Source: Neisseria polysaccharea ATCC 43768 (GTDB lineage Bacteria; Pseudomonadota; Gammaproteobacteria; Burkholderiales; Neisseriaceae). From it: a DNA stretch of 42,866 nt. The stretch lies in the NCBI GenBank assembly GCA_000176735.1, contig ADBE01000026.1:1-42866 (forward strand), written 5' to 3'. Numbering within the stretch: position 1 is the stretch's first letter; every line of letters starts with the position of its first letter. Positions 29,927 to 40,094 of this stretch are shown here, piece by piece. Made by a program: the position numbers and the translations under genes. A model generated the notes under the pieces. That model was not told where the DNA came from. It ran no database searches and worked only from the letters and a program-made list of their open reading frames with translations.

Positions 29927-31861
29927 ATGTTTTCTCTAGAGGCTTGGATAGGCTTGAGGTATCTCAGGGCGAAAAAGCGCAACGGCTTTATGTCGTTTAT
30001 TACGATGGTTTCGATTGCCGGAATCGCCTTGGGCGTAACCGCGCTGATTGTTGTCTTGTCGGTTATGAACGGCTTTCAGAAAGAAATACGCGGGCAGCTC
30101 CTGAATGTCGCGCCGCACGCCGAAATCGGCTATATCGACAATACGGGTACGGATTGGCGCAACCTGCTTCGGTTTACCGAAAACCACAAAGGTATTTTGG
30201 CTGTCGCGCCCTATGTTTCCAATCAGGCTCTGCTGGCAAACGCGGGCGAAATCAGGGGCGTGCAGATGCGCGGCATTTTGCCGTCTGAAGAGCGCAAAGT
30301 GGTGGAATACGGCGACAAAATGCCGGCAGGCAAGTTTGAAGACCTGATTCCGGGCGAGTTTGACATTATCCTCGGTGTCGGTTTGGCAGAGGCTTTGGGG
30401 GCAGAAGTCGGCAGCAAGGTTACGGTGATTACGCCGGAGGGTAACGTTACCCCCGCCGGAGTCGTACCGCGCCTGAAGCAGTTTACCGTGGTCGGTCTGG
30501 TTAAGACGGGCGTTTACGAAGTGGACAACTCATTGGCGATGACGCATATCCAAGACGCGCGCGTACTGTACCGCTTGGATAAGGAAGTTGCGGGGCTGCG
30601 GCTGAAACTCGCCGATCCGCAAAACGCCCCCGCCTTGACGGCAACACTGATTCCGGAGGCGCAAAGGGACGCGGTTTGGGTGCGCGATTGGACGTTCAGC
30701 AATCGAAGCTATTTTGAGGCGGTCGAGTTGGAAAAACGGATGATGTTCATCATCCTGACGCTGATTATCGCCGTAGCGGCGTTCAACCTTGTCTCTTCGT
30801 TAGTGATGGCGGTTACGGAAAAGCAGGCGGACATTGCGATTTTGCGGACTTTGGGTCTTTCCCCTGCTGGCGTGATGAAGATTTTTATGGTGCAGGGCGC
30901 GTTTTCAGGCTTTTTCGGCACGCTGGCGGGTGTGGTCTGCGGCGTGCTTTTGGGTTGGAACGTCGGCAGGGTCGTGGTGTTTTTTGAAAACCTGCTCGGT
31001 GTCCACCTCATCAATTCGCAGGTTTATTTTATCGACTACCTGCCCAGCGATGTTGATATGGGCGACGTTGCCCTGATTGCCTGCATTTCCTTGGGACTGT
31101 CTTTCGTGGCGACGCTCTACCCGAGCTGGCGCGCGTCAAAAACCCACCGGCGGAGGCTTTGCGTTATGAGTGAGTTGATTTTGAAATGCGAAGGCGTGGG
31201 CAAACGCTATCGGGATGGCGGTTTGGACGTTCGGGTGCTGCACGGCTTGGATTTGGAAATCCGCGCGGGGGAAAGCACCGGCATCATCGGTTCTTCGGGC
31301 AGCGGCAAATCGACGCTGCTGCATATTTTGGGCGGGCTGGATATGCCGTCTGAAGGCAGGGTGCTGCTGATGGGCGAGGATTTACGTACATTAAGCCAGC
31401 GACAACTGGGCATCCTGCGCAACCACCATCTCGGTTTCGTGTACCAGTTCCACCATCTTCTACCTGAATTCTCGGCACTGGAAAACGTGATGATGCCTTT
31501 GCTGATTGGCAAAAAAAGCCGGGAAGAGGCTGCGGAGGCGGCAATGGCGATGCTGGAAAAGGTCGGACTGAAACACCGTTCGACGCACCGCGCAGGCGAA
31601 CTGTCCGGCGGCGAACGCCAGCGTGCCGCCATTGCGCGCGCCTTGGTTACGCAACCCAAATGCCTGCTTGCCGACGAACCGACCGGCAATCTCGACCGTG
31701 CGAACGCCAGGAATGTTTTGGATATGATGCTGGAACTGAAAACGGAATTGGGGACGGGGCTGGTGGTCGTAACACACGACGACGAACTCGCCGGCCGCTT
31801 CGGGCGCGTGATGGTCATGAAGGACGGCAGCCTGCACCCAAAACATGGCGCAAACGCCTAA
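29927..31861 (+). CDS. lolC: LolC-like permease read through into LolD (644-residue fusion)
   Basis: Residues 1-406 are a lipoprotein-release permease (LolC/E/F type): N-terminal helix, periplasmic domain, then three C-terminal helices ([59 protein letters not shown]). After YPSWRASKT the frame reads HRRRLCV and enters LolD at its own Met. In the next frame, the same bases (31149-31173) read PAEALRYE then stop, the usual C-terminus of this permease family. So one base is missing near 31146, joining the genes. Start ATG 29927 follows AAGG. The complex lifts lipoproteins out of the inner membrane to LolA. See finding. Confidence 0.8.
   Translation: MFSLEAWIGLRYLRAKKRNGFMSFITMVSIAGIALGVTALIVVLSVMNGFQKEIRGQLLNVAPHAEIGYIDNTGTDWRNLLRFTENHKGILAVAPYVSNQALLANAGEIRGVQMRGILPSEERKVVEYGDKMPAGKFEDLIPGEFDIILGVGLAEALGAEVGSKVTVITPEGNVTPAGVVPRLKQFTVVGLVKTGVYEVDNSLAMTHIQDARVLYRLDKEVAGLRLKLADPQNAPALTATLIPEAQRDAVWVRDWTFSNRSYFEAVELEKRMMFIILTLIIAVAAFNLVSSLVMAVTEKQADIAILRTLGLSPAGVMKIFMVQGAFSGFFGTLAGVVCGVLLGWNVGRVVVFFENLLGVHLINSQVYFIDYLPSDVDMGDVALIACISLGLSFVATLYPSWRASKTHRRRLCVMSELILKCEGVGKRYRDGGLDVRVLHGLDLEIRAGESTGIIGSSGSGKSTLLHILGGLDMPSEGRVLLMGEDLRTLSQRQLGILRNHHLGFVYQFHHLLPEFSALENVMMPLLIGKKSREEAAEAAMAMLEKVGLKHRSTHRAGELSGGERQRAAIARALVTQPKCLLADEPTGNLDRANARNVLDMMLELKTELGTGLVVVTHDDELAGRFGRVMVMKDGSLHPKHGANA
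31166..31861 (+). CDS. lolD: LolD, lipoprotein-release ATPase (own start retained)
   Basis: 231 residues from ATG 31166, with GGAGG 9 bases upstream, so LolD can still be made alone. Walker [11 protein letters not shown]-loop [20 protein letters not shown] (the LLPEF mark of LolD), signature [15 protein letters not shown], Walker [12 protein letters not shown] and H-loop VVTHD. It powers the Lol permease. In the normal arrangement the permease stop overlaps this start as TATGAGTGA. Confidence 0.9.
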   Translation: MSELILKCEGVGKRYRDGGLDVRVLHGLDLEIRAGESTGIIGSSGSGKSTLLHILGGLDMPSEGRVLLMGEDLRTLSQRQLGILRNHHLGFVYQFHHLLPEFSALENVMMPLLIGKKSREEAAEAAMAMLEKVGLKHRSTHRAGELSGGERQRAAIARALVTQPKCLLADEPTGNLDRANARNVLDMMLELKTELGTGLVVVTHDDELAGRFGRVMVMKDGSLHPKHGANA

Positions 31862-31879
31862 ACAGCCGAAACAACACGC

Positions 31880-31911
31880 GCCGTCTGAAGCCTCGCGCCT
31901 TCAGACGGCAT
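31880..31911. terminator. Uptake-sequence hairpin between lolD and recD
   Basis: GCCGTCTGAAG (31880-31890) pairs with CTTCAGACGGC (31899-31909); the right arm is a full AT-DUS on the minus strand. Confidence 0.8.
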
Positions 31912-31927
31912 TTCGACAAGGAATACG

Positions 31928-33673
31928 ATGGAACGGCAGACAGATGAATTTGCCCAAGCGGCGGCAAGGGCGGCAATCCGTTTTTTGGAACGCTATGCGG
32001 ATTCAGGCAACGAAGTGCTTGCAAACTGCACCGAACGCCTGTTTCAGGCATTGCAAAACGGTCATTCGTTTATCCGTTTGAGCGGTGGCGAGGCTGACAC
32101 GCTGCCGGCAGTCGCACCCGTGGTCGGAACATCCGCCGCGCCTTTGATTTTGGAAGGCAGAAGGCTGTTTTTGGGCAGGATGTGGCAGTTGGAATACGAT
32201 TTGGCAAAGGAAATCCGACGGCTCTCTGCCGCAGACATTACGCTCCCGAATCCGTATCACGCATCAAAAAATCTGACTGCATGGTTTCAGGGGGAAGGAA
32301 GTGTAGGACAGCGCGATGCGGCTGCCCTAGCATTGCTGCAGTCTTTTATGGTGATTACCGGCGGACCCGGGACGGGTAAAACGACAACGGTTGCCAAACT
32401 GCTGGCGCTGATTTGCGATGAAGACGAAAATCTTCCCAACATCGCGCTTGCCGCACCGACAGGCAAAGCGGCGGCACATATGGCGCGCGCGCTGCACCGT
32501 GCAATCAACGGTTTTGACGCGCCGGAGGCCGTCCGCCGCCATTTGCTCAAACTGGAAGGGCAAACCGTCCACCGACTGCTGAAGCTGCGCCCGCCCAAAA
32601 TGCAGGCGGCGTTCAACCCTGTTTACCCGCTGCCGTTTGACGTATTGGTTATCGATGAAGCCTCTATGCTGGATACGGCATTGATGTTGCAACTTTTAAA
32701 AGCGGTCAAAACCGGCGCGCGCGTGATTCTGCTGGGGGATGAAAACCAGCTCCCGTCCGTCGGAGTCGGGGCGGTGCTGTCCGTTTTGTCACAAAAAACC
32801 GTTTTGGACGGAGAAACGCACCAAAGGCTGGCCGGCTTCCTTCAGGAACACGGTTTCAGCGTCAGCGCAAATCCGCCCGTGTTGGCGCAAAACACCGCCC
32901 ATCTGTCGTTCAGCCACCGTTTCGGCGACAACAGCGGCATCGGCTGCCTTGCCCGTGCCGCCGTATCGGGCGATGAGGGGGCGTGGGCATTGTTTGACCG
33001 GTTTCCGGATGAACTGGAACATTCGGAATGCAGTCCGAACGCTCGAGTCGAAAGGTTGTACCGGGCGCACAAAGCCTATTGGCAGGCGGTAAAAGACGGC
33101 AATATCGAAGCCGCATACGCAGGCATCTCGGATATCGTGGTCCTGGCAGCTTGGCGGCAGGATGCGGAAGACTTCAACGAAGCCTATTGCAGCCATGTAC
33201 GCCGCAAAATGAACATACCGGAACATCAGGCCTATTTCGCCGGAGAACCGATTATGATCAGACAGAACGACTACGCGCTTGAACTGTTCAACGGCGACAT
33301 CGGACTGATTATGGAAGATGTCGGACGGCAGGGCAGCCTTGCCGCCTATTTTGCCGATGCGGACGGATTTAAAAAGGTAGCGGTAAGCTGCCTGCCCGAA
33401 TTTGAACCCACATTCGCCATGACCGTCCACAAAAGCCAAGGTTCGGAATATCGGGAAGTCTGGCTGCTGCCGCCTTCCGCCGCACCTTCGGACGAAGGGG
33501 ACGATGCATTGTCCGGATTGAGTAAGGAGTTGTTATATACCGCCATTACCCGCGCGAGAGAGAAGTTCGTATTCTTCGGCGGGGAAGAAGCCTTCCGGCA
33601 AGCTGCCGCCACCGTCAAAACGCGTCAGACGGCATTGGGCAGTATGCTCGAGCGGGTATTTTCACAAGAATAA
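31928..33673 (+). CDS. recD: Exodeoxyribonuclease V alpha subunit RecD
   Basis: 581 residues. The 5'-3' helicase subunit of RecBCD for double-strand break repair. Walker A GGPGTGKT lies at 145-152, then LAAPTGKAAAHMARAL, Walker B VLVIDEASMLD, motif III LLGDENQLPSVGVGAVL, and the C-terminal MTVHKSQGSEYREVWLLP and LLYTAITRAREKFVFFG motifs of superfamily 1B. The N-terminal domain that contacts RecC is present. AAGGA upstream of ATG 31928. Confidence 0.94.
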   Translation: MERQTDEFAQAAARAAIRFLERYADSGNEVLANCTERLFQALQNGHSFIRLSGGEADTLPAVAPVVGTSAAPLILEGRRLFLGRMWQLEYDLAKEIRRLSAADITLPNPYHASKNLTAWFQGEGSVGQRDAAALALLQSFMVITGGPGTGKTTTVAKLLALICDEDENLPNIALAAPTGKAAAHMARALHRAINGFDAPEAVRRHLLKLEGQTVHRLLKLRPPKMQAAFNPVYPLPFDVLVIDEASMLDTALMLQLLKAVKTGARVILLGDENQLPSVGVGAVLSVLSQKTVLDGETHQRLAGFLQEHGFSVSANPPVLAQNTAHLSFSHRFGDNSGIGCLARAAVSGDEGAWALFDRFPDELEHSECSPNARVERLYRAHKAYWQAVKDGNIEAAYAGISDIVVLAAWRQDAEDFNEAYCSHVRRKMNIPEHQAYFAGEPIMIRQNDYALELFNGDIGLIMEDVGRQGSLAAYFADADGFKKVAVSCLPEFEPTFAMTVHKSQGSEYREVWLLPPSAAPSDEGDDALSGLSKELLYTAITRAREKFVFFGGEEAFRQAAATVKTRQTALGSMLERVFSQE

Positions 33674-33744
33674 TCCGCCCGAATGATGCCGTGCCGGCGG
33701 CGCGGGCGTTCCGATGCCTGCCGCCGGAAGCGCACCGCCGCCCC

Positions 33745-34848
33745 TTATGCCTTTTTCAAACGGTACAGGAAAGTAGTTTCCCTGTTTCGGGCAAAAGCCA
33801 GCGGATCGTCCGGGTCGGCAGCTTTTTTGTGAACCGGTTTGGTTTTCAAAACATCCGCAACGCGCAAATCTGCCTGAGCAAATGCCTTATCCAGAAAATC
33901 GGACGGACGCAGGTGCAGATGTTCGGCAAGGTCGGAAATAATCAGACGGATTTCTCCATCGGGATTCAGATGTTTCGGCGCATCCCGCAAAAACGCAGCC
34001 AGCATCGCAGATTCGGGGTCGTATAACGCGGATTCGACGGCGGAAGTCGGCTTGGCGGGAAGCCAGGGCGGATTGCAGACAATCAGGTCGGCAAACCCTT
34101 CGGGAAATAAATCGGTTTCGCAGATTTCAACCTGTTTTTCAAAACCCAAACGGGCAATATTGGCACGGGCGCAGGCTACCGCCCTCGGATTGGTATCCGT
34201 GCCGATGACGGAAGGAATGCCCTGTTTTGCCAAAATGGCGGCAAGCACGCCCGAGCCCGTCCCGATATCGAATGCCGTCTGAAAACCCGTTGACGGCGCA
34301 TGGGCAAGCAGGTCGAGGTATTCGCCGCGCAACGGCGAGAATACGCCGAAAGGAACGTGTATACTGCCGCCCAGCTGCGGAACGACAACCCCTTTCTTAT
34401 GCCACTCGTGCGCACCCATAAACCCCAGCAGCAGATTGAGCGGCAGGAAAAACGGTTTGCCGTCTGCCTCTCCGTACACGTCGAGCAAGGCGGCGCGTAT
34501 ATCGGGCGCGCGTTTGTTGTCCAACACAAAACCGGGGCGGATTTCAACGGCAAGCATATTCAGAATACGGCTCTGCTGTGCCTGCTTCATACGGTGGGCA
34601 TGGAAAAGGGCGGCGATATCCGCATCGGAACGGACGGCGGCAGGTTTGCGGACCTTCTTCTTCATTGCGGAAAGCACCTGTTTCGCATTGTGGAAATCGC
34701 CCTGCCAGACAGTTGCAATATTTTGATAGGCAGCCTTCAAAATGCCGTCTGCACCGCTTTCGCGGACATAATGCCAACCTTTGGGCGGCTTTTGCAGACT
34801 TTCGTTGCGCCATTCGAACCCGTTATCGGGAAAAATAAAAGAAGACAT
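33745..34848 (-). CDS. Class I SAM-dependent methyltransferase (small-methyltransferase/HemK-like)
   Basis: 367 residues. AFDIGTGSGVLAAILAKQG is the SAM-binding motif I; IVCNPPWLPAKP gives the NPPW catalytic motif of N6-adenine or glutamine N5 methyltransferases of the RsmC/PrmC group. An N-terminal ~170-residue extension (KPPKGWHYVRESGADGILKA) is specific. Substrate, RNA base or protein Gln, cannot be told. It is divergent from lon, with an AT-DUS pair between. An AT-DUS lies inside (34272-34283). Confidence 0.8.
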   Translation of the reverse strand: MSSFIFPDNGFEWRNESLQKPPKGWHYVRESGADGILKAAYQNIATVWQGDFHNAKQVLSAMKKKVRKPAAVRSDADIAALFHAHRMKQAQQSRILNMLAVEIRPGFVLDNKRAPDIRAALLDVYGEADGKPFFLPLNLLLGFMGAHEWHKKGVVVPQLGGSIHVPFGVFSPLRGEYLDLLAHAPSTGFQTAFDIGTGSGVLAAILAKQGIPSVIGTDTNPRAVACARANIARLGFEKQVEICETDLFPEGFADLIVCNPPWLPAKPTSAVESALYDPESAMLAAFLRDAPKHLNPDGEIRLIISDLAEHLHLRPSDFLDKAFAQADLRVADVLKTKPVHKKAADPDDPLAFARNRETTFLYRLKKA

Positions 34849-34965
34849 GGAATACCTGCGTCATGTTTTGAAAATAGGGCGGCAGAACTGTAAACCATAC
34901 GGATGGTACAGCAAGGAGCGGCAACACAGAACTGTTTTTTGTTCCTGCCTTGTCTTTCCAAGCCC

Positions 34966-34999
34966 ATGCCGTCTGAAGCCGGAATGTTTCAGACGGCAT
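34966..34999. repeat. Inverted AT-DUS pair upstream of lon
   Basis: ATGCCGTCTGAA (34966-34977) and TTCAGACGGCAT (34988-34999) over a 10-base loop. It lies in the 250-base gap between the divergent methyltransferase gene and lon, ahead of the lon promoter, so it may insulate the two. Confidence 0.8.
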
Positions 35000-35030
35000 C
35001 GCATCAAACTCCATAAATAAACCGCGTATG

Positions 35031-35058
35031 CTTGAAATAATGCTTTCAACCCCAATTT
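35031..35058 (+). promoter_or_regulatory. Heat-shock (sigma32-type) promoter of lon
   Basis: CTTGAAA (35031-35037), 12 bases, then CCCCAATTT (35050-35058). This fits the RpoH pattern CTTGAAA - 11 to 16 - CCCCATnT, about 40 bases before the lon start. Lon is a heat-shock protein in many proteobacteria, so the match makes sense. Confidence 0.72.
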
Positions 35059-35098
35059 ACGCGGCAATCCGTATTCTGTCAGACACAAGAGAGTATCC

Positions 35099-37561
35099 AT
35101 GACACAAAAAGAAAAGCATTTTGAGGAATATGCCGCCTTGGCAACCCTTCCTTTGCGGGATGTCGTCGTTTACCCGCATATGGTTCTGCCGCTGTTTGTC
35201 GGCAGGCCGAAATCCATCGCCGCACTGGAAAACGCCATTACCCGCGAGGAGCCGGTTTTCCTGTTGGCGCAAACCGATGCGGCGGTAGAAGAACCGGTTG
35301 CCGCCGACCTGTATCAGACCGGTACGGTCGCACAAGTCCTGCAAGTGTTGAAACTACCCGACGGCACGGTAAAAGTGCTGGTCGAAGGGCTGTATCGCGG
35401 ACGTGTTCTGACCATTGAAGACACGGGCGGGCTGTTCGTTTCCCATATAGAGGCGGTCGTGGAAGAAGACACAGGCGGCAATACCGACCTCGAAGCCGTG
35501 CGCCGCACCCTGTTGGCGCAGTTTGAACAATACGCCAAACTCAATAAAAAAATCCCCGCCGAAATCATCGGCAGCATCAACGGCATTGCCGAAAACAGCC
35601 GGCTAACCGATACGGTCGCAGCGCATTTGCAGTTGAAACTGGCGCAACGCCAACAGATTTTGGAAATTCCCGAAATCGGCAAACGGATGGAATTCCTGCT
35701 GGCACAGCTGGAATCCGAACTCGACATTATGCAGGTCGAAAAACGCATACGCGGACGCGTCAAACGCCAAATGGAAAAATCCCAGCGCGAATATTATCTG
35801 AACGAACAGATTAAAGCGATACACAAAGAACTGGGCGAAGAAGACGAAAACGGCGAACTGGATGCCTTGGAAGCAGATATCAAAAAGGCGGGTATGACCA
35901 AAGAAGCGGAAGAAAAATGCCTGTCCGAACTGAAAAAGCTCAAAATGATGCCGCCGATGTCTGCGGAATCCACCGTCGTACGCAACTACATCGACACTTT
36001 GCTCGAGCTGCCGTGGAAGAAAAAATCCCGCGTCAGCAAAGACATCGCCAAAGCCGGACTGGTGCTGGATGCCGACCACTACGGCCTGGAAAAAGTCAAA
36101 GAACGGATTTTGGAATACCTCGCCGTCCAAAAACGTATGGACAAACTCAAAGGTCCGATTCTGTGCCTGGTCGGCCCTCCAGGCGTGGGCAAAACCTCTT
36201 TGGGCGAATCCATCGCCAAAGCAACGGGGCGGAAATATGTCCGCATGGCTTTGGGCGGCGTGCGCGACGAAAGCGAAATCCGGGGACACCGCCGCACCTA
36301 TATCGGCTCTATGCCCGGTAAGATTTTGCAGAATATGGCAAAAGCCAGCGTGAAAAACCCCTTGTTCCTGCTCGACGAAATCGACAAATTGGGCAACGAC
36401 TTCCGAGGCGATCCCGCCAGCGCGTTGCTCGAAGTGCTCGATCCCGAACAAAACAACAAGTTTGCCGATCATTATGCGGAAGTGGATTACGATTTGAGTG
36501 ATGTGATGTTTATCGCCACATCCAATAGTCTGAATATTCCGACTCCGTTGCTCGACCGTATGGAAATCATCCGTTTGTCCGGCTATACGGAAGACGAGAA
36601 AATCAATATTGCGATGCAGTATCTCGTGCCGAAGCAAATGAAGCGCAACGGCGTGAAAGAAGGGGAGTTGGCAATCGAAGAAAGTGCGGTGCGCGATATT
36701 ATCCGTTACTACACCCGTGAGGCGGGTGTGCGTTCGCTCGACCGCGAAATTGCCAAAATCTGCCGCAAAGTCGTCATGCAGCTTACTTTGGAACAAGACA
36801 AGAGAAGGTCGTCTGAAATCAAAAAAGCAAGTAAGGTCAAACCTAAAGCGGTTAAAGTCAGCGAGAAAAATCTGCATGACTACTTGGGTGTGCGCCGCTT
36901 CGATTACGGCGTTGCCGAAAGCGAAAACCGTATCGGGCAAGTAACCGGTCTGGCGTGGACGGAAGTCGGCGGCGAATTGCTGACTGTCGAAGCCGTGGCA
37001 TTACCGGGTAAAGGCGTGATCCAGTGTACCGGCCAGTTGGGCGATGTGATGAAGGAATCTGTATCCGCAGCATGGTCTGTTGTCCGCTCCCGTGCAGAAT
37101 CAGTGGGTTTGGCTCCTGATTTTTACGAGAAAAAAGACATCCATGTTCACGTTCCCGAAGGTGCGACACCGAAAGACGGTCCGAGTGCGGGCATTGCCAT
37201 GACTTTGGCGATGGTGTCCGCATTCACCAAAATCCCTGTGCGTGCGGATGTTGCCATGACGGGCGAAATTACCCTACGCGGCGAAGTCCTGCCGATTGGC
37301 GGTCTGAAGGAAAAACTGTTGGCTGCGCTTCGCGGCGGCATCAAACACGTTTTAATTCCGAAAGACAATGTTAAAGACTTGGAAGAAATCCCTGGAAACG
37401 TTAAAACCGGCCTGACCATCCATCCGGTCAAATGGATAGACGAGGTATTGGCTTTGGGTTTGGAAAGCCGGCCTGAGCCTTGGGCAGAACCTTCTGCCGC
37501 AGAAGCGGCGGTGGAACCCGCTTCAAAACCGAAACCCCGCAGCAGGGCAATCAAACATTGA
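35099..37561 (+). CDS. lon: ATP-dependent Lon protease
   Basis: 820 residues. Degrades misfolded and regulatory proteins in the cytoplasm. The LAN substrate-binding domain covers about 10-210, a coiled-coil follows, then the AAA+ module with Walker A GPPGVGKT (359-366) and [11 protein letters not shown], and the serine-lysine protease domain with Ser696 in GPSAGIAM and Lys739 in [10 protein letters not shown]. The C-terminus has an Ala/Glu/Pro-rich tail of about 35 residues not needed for activity. The gene follows a sigma32-like promoter and precedes hupB, the same lon-hup order as in E. coli. Confidence 0.97.
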   Translation: MTQKEKHFEEYAALATLPLRDVVVYPHMVLPLFVGRPKSIAALENAITREEPVFLLAQTDAAVEEPVAADLYQTGTVAQVLQVLKLPDGTVKVLVEGLYRGRVLTIEDTGGLFVSHIEAVVEEDTGGNTDLEAVRRTLLAQFEQYAKLNKKIPAEIIGSINGIAENSRLTDTVAAHLQLKLAQRQQILEIPEIGKRMEFLLAQLESELDIMQVEKRIRGRVKRQMEKSQREYYLNEQIKAIHKELGEEDENGELDALEADIKKAGMTKEAEEKCLSELKKLKMMPPMSAESTVVRNYIDTLLELPWKKKSRVSKDIAKAGLVLDADHYGLEKVKERILEYLAVQKRMDKLKGPILCLVGPPGVGKTSLGESIAKATGRKYVRMALGGVRDESEIRGHRRTYIGSMPGKILQNMAKASVKNPLFLLDEIDKLGNDFRGDPASALLEVLDPEQNNKFADHYAEVDYDLSDVMFIATSNSLNIPTPLLDRMEIIRLSGYTEDEKINIAMQYLVPKQMKRNGVKEGELAIEESAVRDIIRYYTREAGVRSLDREIAKICRKVVMQLTLEQDKRRSSEIKKASKVKPKAVKVSEKNLHDYLGVRRFDYGVAESENRIGQVTGLAWTEVGGELLTVEAVALPGKGVIQCTGQLGDVMKESVSAAWSVVRSRAESVGLAPDFYEKKDIHVHVPEGATPKDGPSAGIAMTLAMVSAFTKIPVRADVAMTGEITLRGEVLPIGGLKEKLLAALRGGIKHVLIPKDNVKDLEEIPGNVKTGLTIHPVKWIDEVLALGLESRPEPWAEPSAAEAAVEPASKPKPRSRAIKH

Positions 37562-37636
37562 AACGCAGGAAATGTGTTGTAAAAATGCGGTTTCGTCCTG
37601 AAAGCCTGTAAAATAGGGCGATTCCGTATTTTTTTC

Positions 37637-37666
37637 TTGACACGGCAATTTCAGAATTGCTATAAA
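37637..37666 (+). promoter_or_regulatory. Promoter of hupB
   Basis: TTGACA (37637-37642), 18 bases, TATAAA (37661-37666), a strong sigma70 match about 75 bases before the hupB start. The GCAATT/AATTGC inverted repeat (37644-37649, 37655-37660) in its spacer could be a regulatory site. Confidence 0.75.
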
Positions 37667-37742
37667 GCGAAAGTTACTCAAGCAGTACAAACCCCGAATA
37701 TTCGGGCATTTCATCATTTTTTAAGACAGGAAGGGACTGATT

Positions 37743-38012
37743 GTGAACAAGTCTGAATTGATCGAAGCGATTGCTCAAGAAGCCGGCATTTCCAAGGTCG
37801 CCGCACAAAAAGCTTTGGATGCCACTACCAATGCAGTAACCAACGCCCTGAAACAAGGCGACACCGTTACTTTGGTCGGTTTCGGTACTTTCTACGTCGG
37901 CGAACGTGCAGAACGCCAAGGCCGCAACCCCAAAACCGGCGAGCCTCTGACCATTGCCGCCGCCAAAACGCCTAAATTCCGTGCAGGTAAAGCATTGAAA
38001 GATGCACTGTAA
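37743..38012 (+). CDS. hupB: DNA-binding protein HU
   Basis: 89 residues, GTG start after AGGAAGGG. Standard HU: helical dimer part [20 protein letters not shown], then [20 protein letters not shown], the beta-arm tip [13 protein letters not shown] with the bending proline, and closing helix [11 protein letters not shown]. It compacts and bends DNA; in Mu biology, HU is needed for transpososome assembly, so it is a potential host factor for the prophage. A strong terminator follows. Confidence 0.96.
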   Translation: MNKSELIEAIAQEAGISKVAAQKALDATTNAVTNALKQGDTVTLVGFGTFYVGERAERQGRNPKTGEPLTIAAAKTPKFRAGKALKDAL

Positions 38013-38025
38013 ACTGTTTTTCAGT

Positions 38026-38057
38026 AAAAAGCCGATTCCTTGAAGAATCGGCTTTTT
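38026..38057 (+). terminator. Rho-independent terminator of hupB
   Basis: AAAAAGCCGATTC (38026-38038) and GAATCGGCTTTTT (38045-38057) pair perfectly over a 6-base loop. Confidence 0.92.
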
Positions 38058-38110
38058 GTTTGCCCCGCCGAATCAGGATAGGGGTTTGCCCGTCAAATCC
38101 GGATGAAAAA

Positions 38111-38148
38111 ATGCCGTCTGAAACGCTTTTCCCGCGTTCAGACGGCAT
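38111..38148. terminator. Inverted AT-DUS pair after the small membrane protein gene
   Basis: ATGCCGTCTGAA (38111-38122) and TTCAGACGGCAT (38137-38148) lie between the hupB terminator and the stop of the - strand gene at 38163, whose transcript they probably end. Confidence 0.82.
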
Positions 38149-38162
38149 TCCGGTTCGGCGGT

Positions 38163-38597
38163 TCAATCAGCTTTCAAATCCGCGACACATTGTTTGTCTC
38201 GCGTTTCAAAGGCATTTGCGCCGCCGAGCAGGTCAAGCTGTTCTTGTGCACCGAGTTTGCTGAAGGAGCTGACCTGTTTCTCGCTCAATCTGTCCAAAGG
38301 CTGCTCCCACATACATTTGCAGTAATCGGTGGCAAGGCGGGTATTGTCCGCATCCAAGCCGCGCGCTTTCAAATCGTTCTGCCATTTTTCAGCAAACGGA
38401 ATATTCTTCATGCAAGACTCGACAATTTTCTGTTTTGCCTGCGGTTTGGACATCGCGCATTGGGAGAGCAGGGCGGTTGAAGCGAGCAACGCCAAAATGA
38501 CCCACGCCCAAATGCGGATGGTGCGGATTTTGGCTTTTGCTTTTTTGCGCGCGGCAACCTGCTCTTCCGTCGGCATTTCGTGTTTCGGCTCAGTCAT
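38163..38597 (-). CDS. Small single-pass membrane protein, function unknown
   Basis: 144 residues. A charged cytoplasmic start (MTEPKHEMPTEEQVAARKKA), a membrane helix near residues 27-45 (IWAWVILALLASTALLSQ), and a soluble C-terminal domain with five further-out Cys including CKCMW, likely disulphide-bonded in the periplasm. The CKCM motif and spacing do not match a known redox family. It starts 8 bases inside hom, so it is made from the hom transcript. Not recognised. Confidence 0.7.
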   Translation of the reverse strand: MTEPKHEMPTEEQVAARKKAKAKIRTIRIWAWVILALLASTALLSQCAMSKPQAKQKIVESCMKNIPFAEKWQNDLKARGLDADNTRLATDYCKCMWEQPLDRLSEKQVSSFSKLGAQEQLDLLGGANAFETRDKQCVADLKAD

Positions 38598-39897
38598 GCA
38601 GGCTTTCCATACGGATCATGGTAATCGGTTTTTCCACGCAATCCAGTGCTTCGATGGCTGCGATTGCCGACTTGATGTATTTTTCGACCGTGCTGTGGGT
38701 CAGAATCACGATTTCGGCAGTGCTCTGATCAATCACGCCTTTTTGGATTAAGGCTTCGATAGACACGTTTTCTTGTGCCAAAAGCGCGGCGATTTGCCCC
38801 AGCGTGCCCGGTTCATCTTTGGCTTGGACGCGCAGGTAGTAGCTGCTGGTAATTTCGTCCATAGGCAGGATGGTTTGCGCTTGGACTTGGGCGGGTTGGA
38901 ACGCCAGATGCGGTACGCGGTGGCCTGTATCGGCTTCGATCAGGCGGGCGATGTCGATGATATCGGCAACCACGGCGGAAGCGGTCGGCAATGCGCCCGC
39001 GCCCGCGCCGTAATATAAGGTTTCGCCGACCATATCGGCGTTGACGCGCACGGCGTTCATCACGCCGTTGACGTTTGCCAAGAGGCGGCTTTCGGGAATC
39101 AGGGTAGGGTGGACGCGCAATTCGATACCTTTGCCGGTTTTGCGGGTGATGCCCAAAAGTTTGATGCGGTAGCCGAGTTCTTCGGCGTATTTGATGTCGC
39201 GGCTGTCGAGTTTGCTGATGCCTTCGAGGTAGCAGGCGGAAAAGTTCATCGGCGTACCGAATGCCAGCGCGCTCATGATGGTGATTTTATGGCCTGCGTC
39301 GTTGCCTTCGATGTCGAAGGTCGGGTCGGCTTCGGCGTAGCCCAACGCCTGTGCTTCTTTTAATACGTCGGCAAACGCGCTGCCTTTTTCGCGCATTTCG
39401 GAGAGGATGAAGTTGCTTGTGCCGTTAATAATGCCAGCGATGGATTTGATTCGGTTTGCCGCCAAACCTTCGCGCAGGGCTTTGATGATTGGGATACCTC
39501 CCGCTACTGCGGCTTCAAATTGCACCATGACATTTTTTTCTTCCGCCAGCGGGAAGATTTCGTTGCCGTATTCGGCGAGCAGTTTTTTGTTGGCGGTAAC
39601 GATGTGTTTGCCGTTTTCAATGGCTTTCAACACCGCATCTTTGGCAATGCCGGTACCGCCGAACAATTCGACGACAATATCGACGTCTTTACGCGCGACC
39701 AGTTCGAACGGATCTTTGACAAAGGCTGCGGACGGGCAGATTTGGCGGGCTTTTTCTTCGCTTAAGTCGCATACGGCACTGATGCGCACTTCGCATCCCA
39801 AACGGCGGCTGATTTCCTCCGCGTTGTCCTGCAATACGGCAGCCGTACCGCCGCCGACCGTACCCAAACCTAAAAGACCGATGTTTACTGGCTTCAT
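38590..39897 (-). CDS. hom: Homoserine dehydrogenase
   Basis: 435 residues. Reduces aspartate semialdehyde to homoserine, on the way to threonine and methionine. N-terminal NAD(P) site GLLGLGTVGGGTAAVL, the catalytic region KSIAGIINGTSNFILSEMRE and the ADPTFDIEGNDAGHKI motif, and a C-terminal ACT domain (about 350-430, with PGTLGQIAALLAQENVSIEA) for feedback by threonine. It is the stand-alone form, not fused to aspartokinase. GGAG lies upstream of the ATG. Confidence 0.96.
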   Translation of the reverse strand: MKPVNIGLLGLGTVGGGTAAVLQDNAEEISRRLGCEVRISAVCDLSEEKARQICPSAAFVKDPFELVARKDVDIVVELFGGTGIAKDAVLKAIENGKHIVTANKKLLAEYGNEIFPLAEEKNVMVQFEAAVAGGIPIIKALREGLAANRIKSIAGIINGTSNFILSEMREKGSAFADVLKEAQALGYAEADPTFDIEGNDAGHKITIMSALAFGTPMNFSACYLEGISKLDSRDIKYAEELGYRIKLLGITRKTGKGIELRVHPTLIPESRLLANVNGVMNAVRVNADMVGETLYYGAGAGALPTASAVVADIIDIARLIEADTGHRVPHLAFQPAQVQAQTILPMDEITSSYYLRVQAKDEPGTLGQIAALLAQENVSIEALIQKGVIDQSTAEIVILTHSTVEKYIKSAIAAIEALDCVEKPITMIRMESLHD

Positions 39898-40094
39898 TGT
39901 GTCTCCTTGTAAGCCGACTGAAATGTAAATATTGAAAGACGAAAATATCCGCTGCCGATATAATTATGCCGCACTTTAAATCAAATGCCGTCTGAAATCA
40001 GCAGGAGAGGTCAGATGAAATCCGCTAATCCTACATGAATTTGTCTGATTTTGCACCTTTTCCGACACGACTAAAGCGGCAAAAGGACGAAAAT

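Noticed and set aside
35603-36940. Long open frame of 445 codons on the minus strand
   Set aside because: It lies wholly antisense to lon, is rich in Phe/His/Gln as expected from reverse reading of a coding strand, and has no ribosome binding site or family match.
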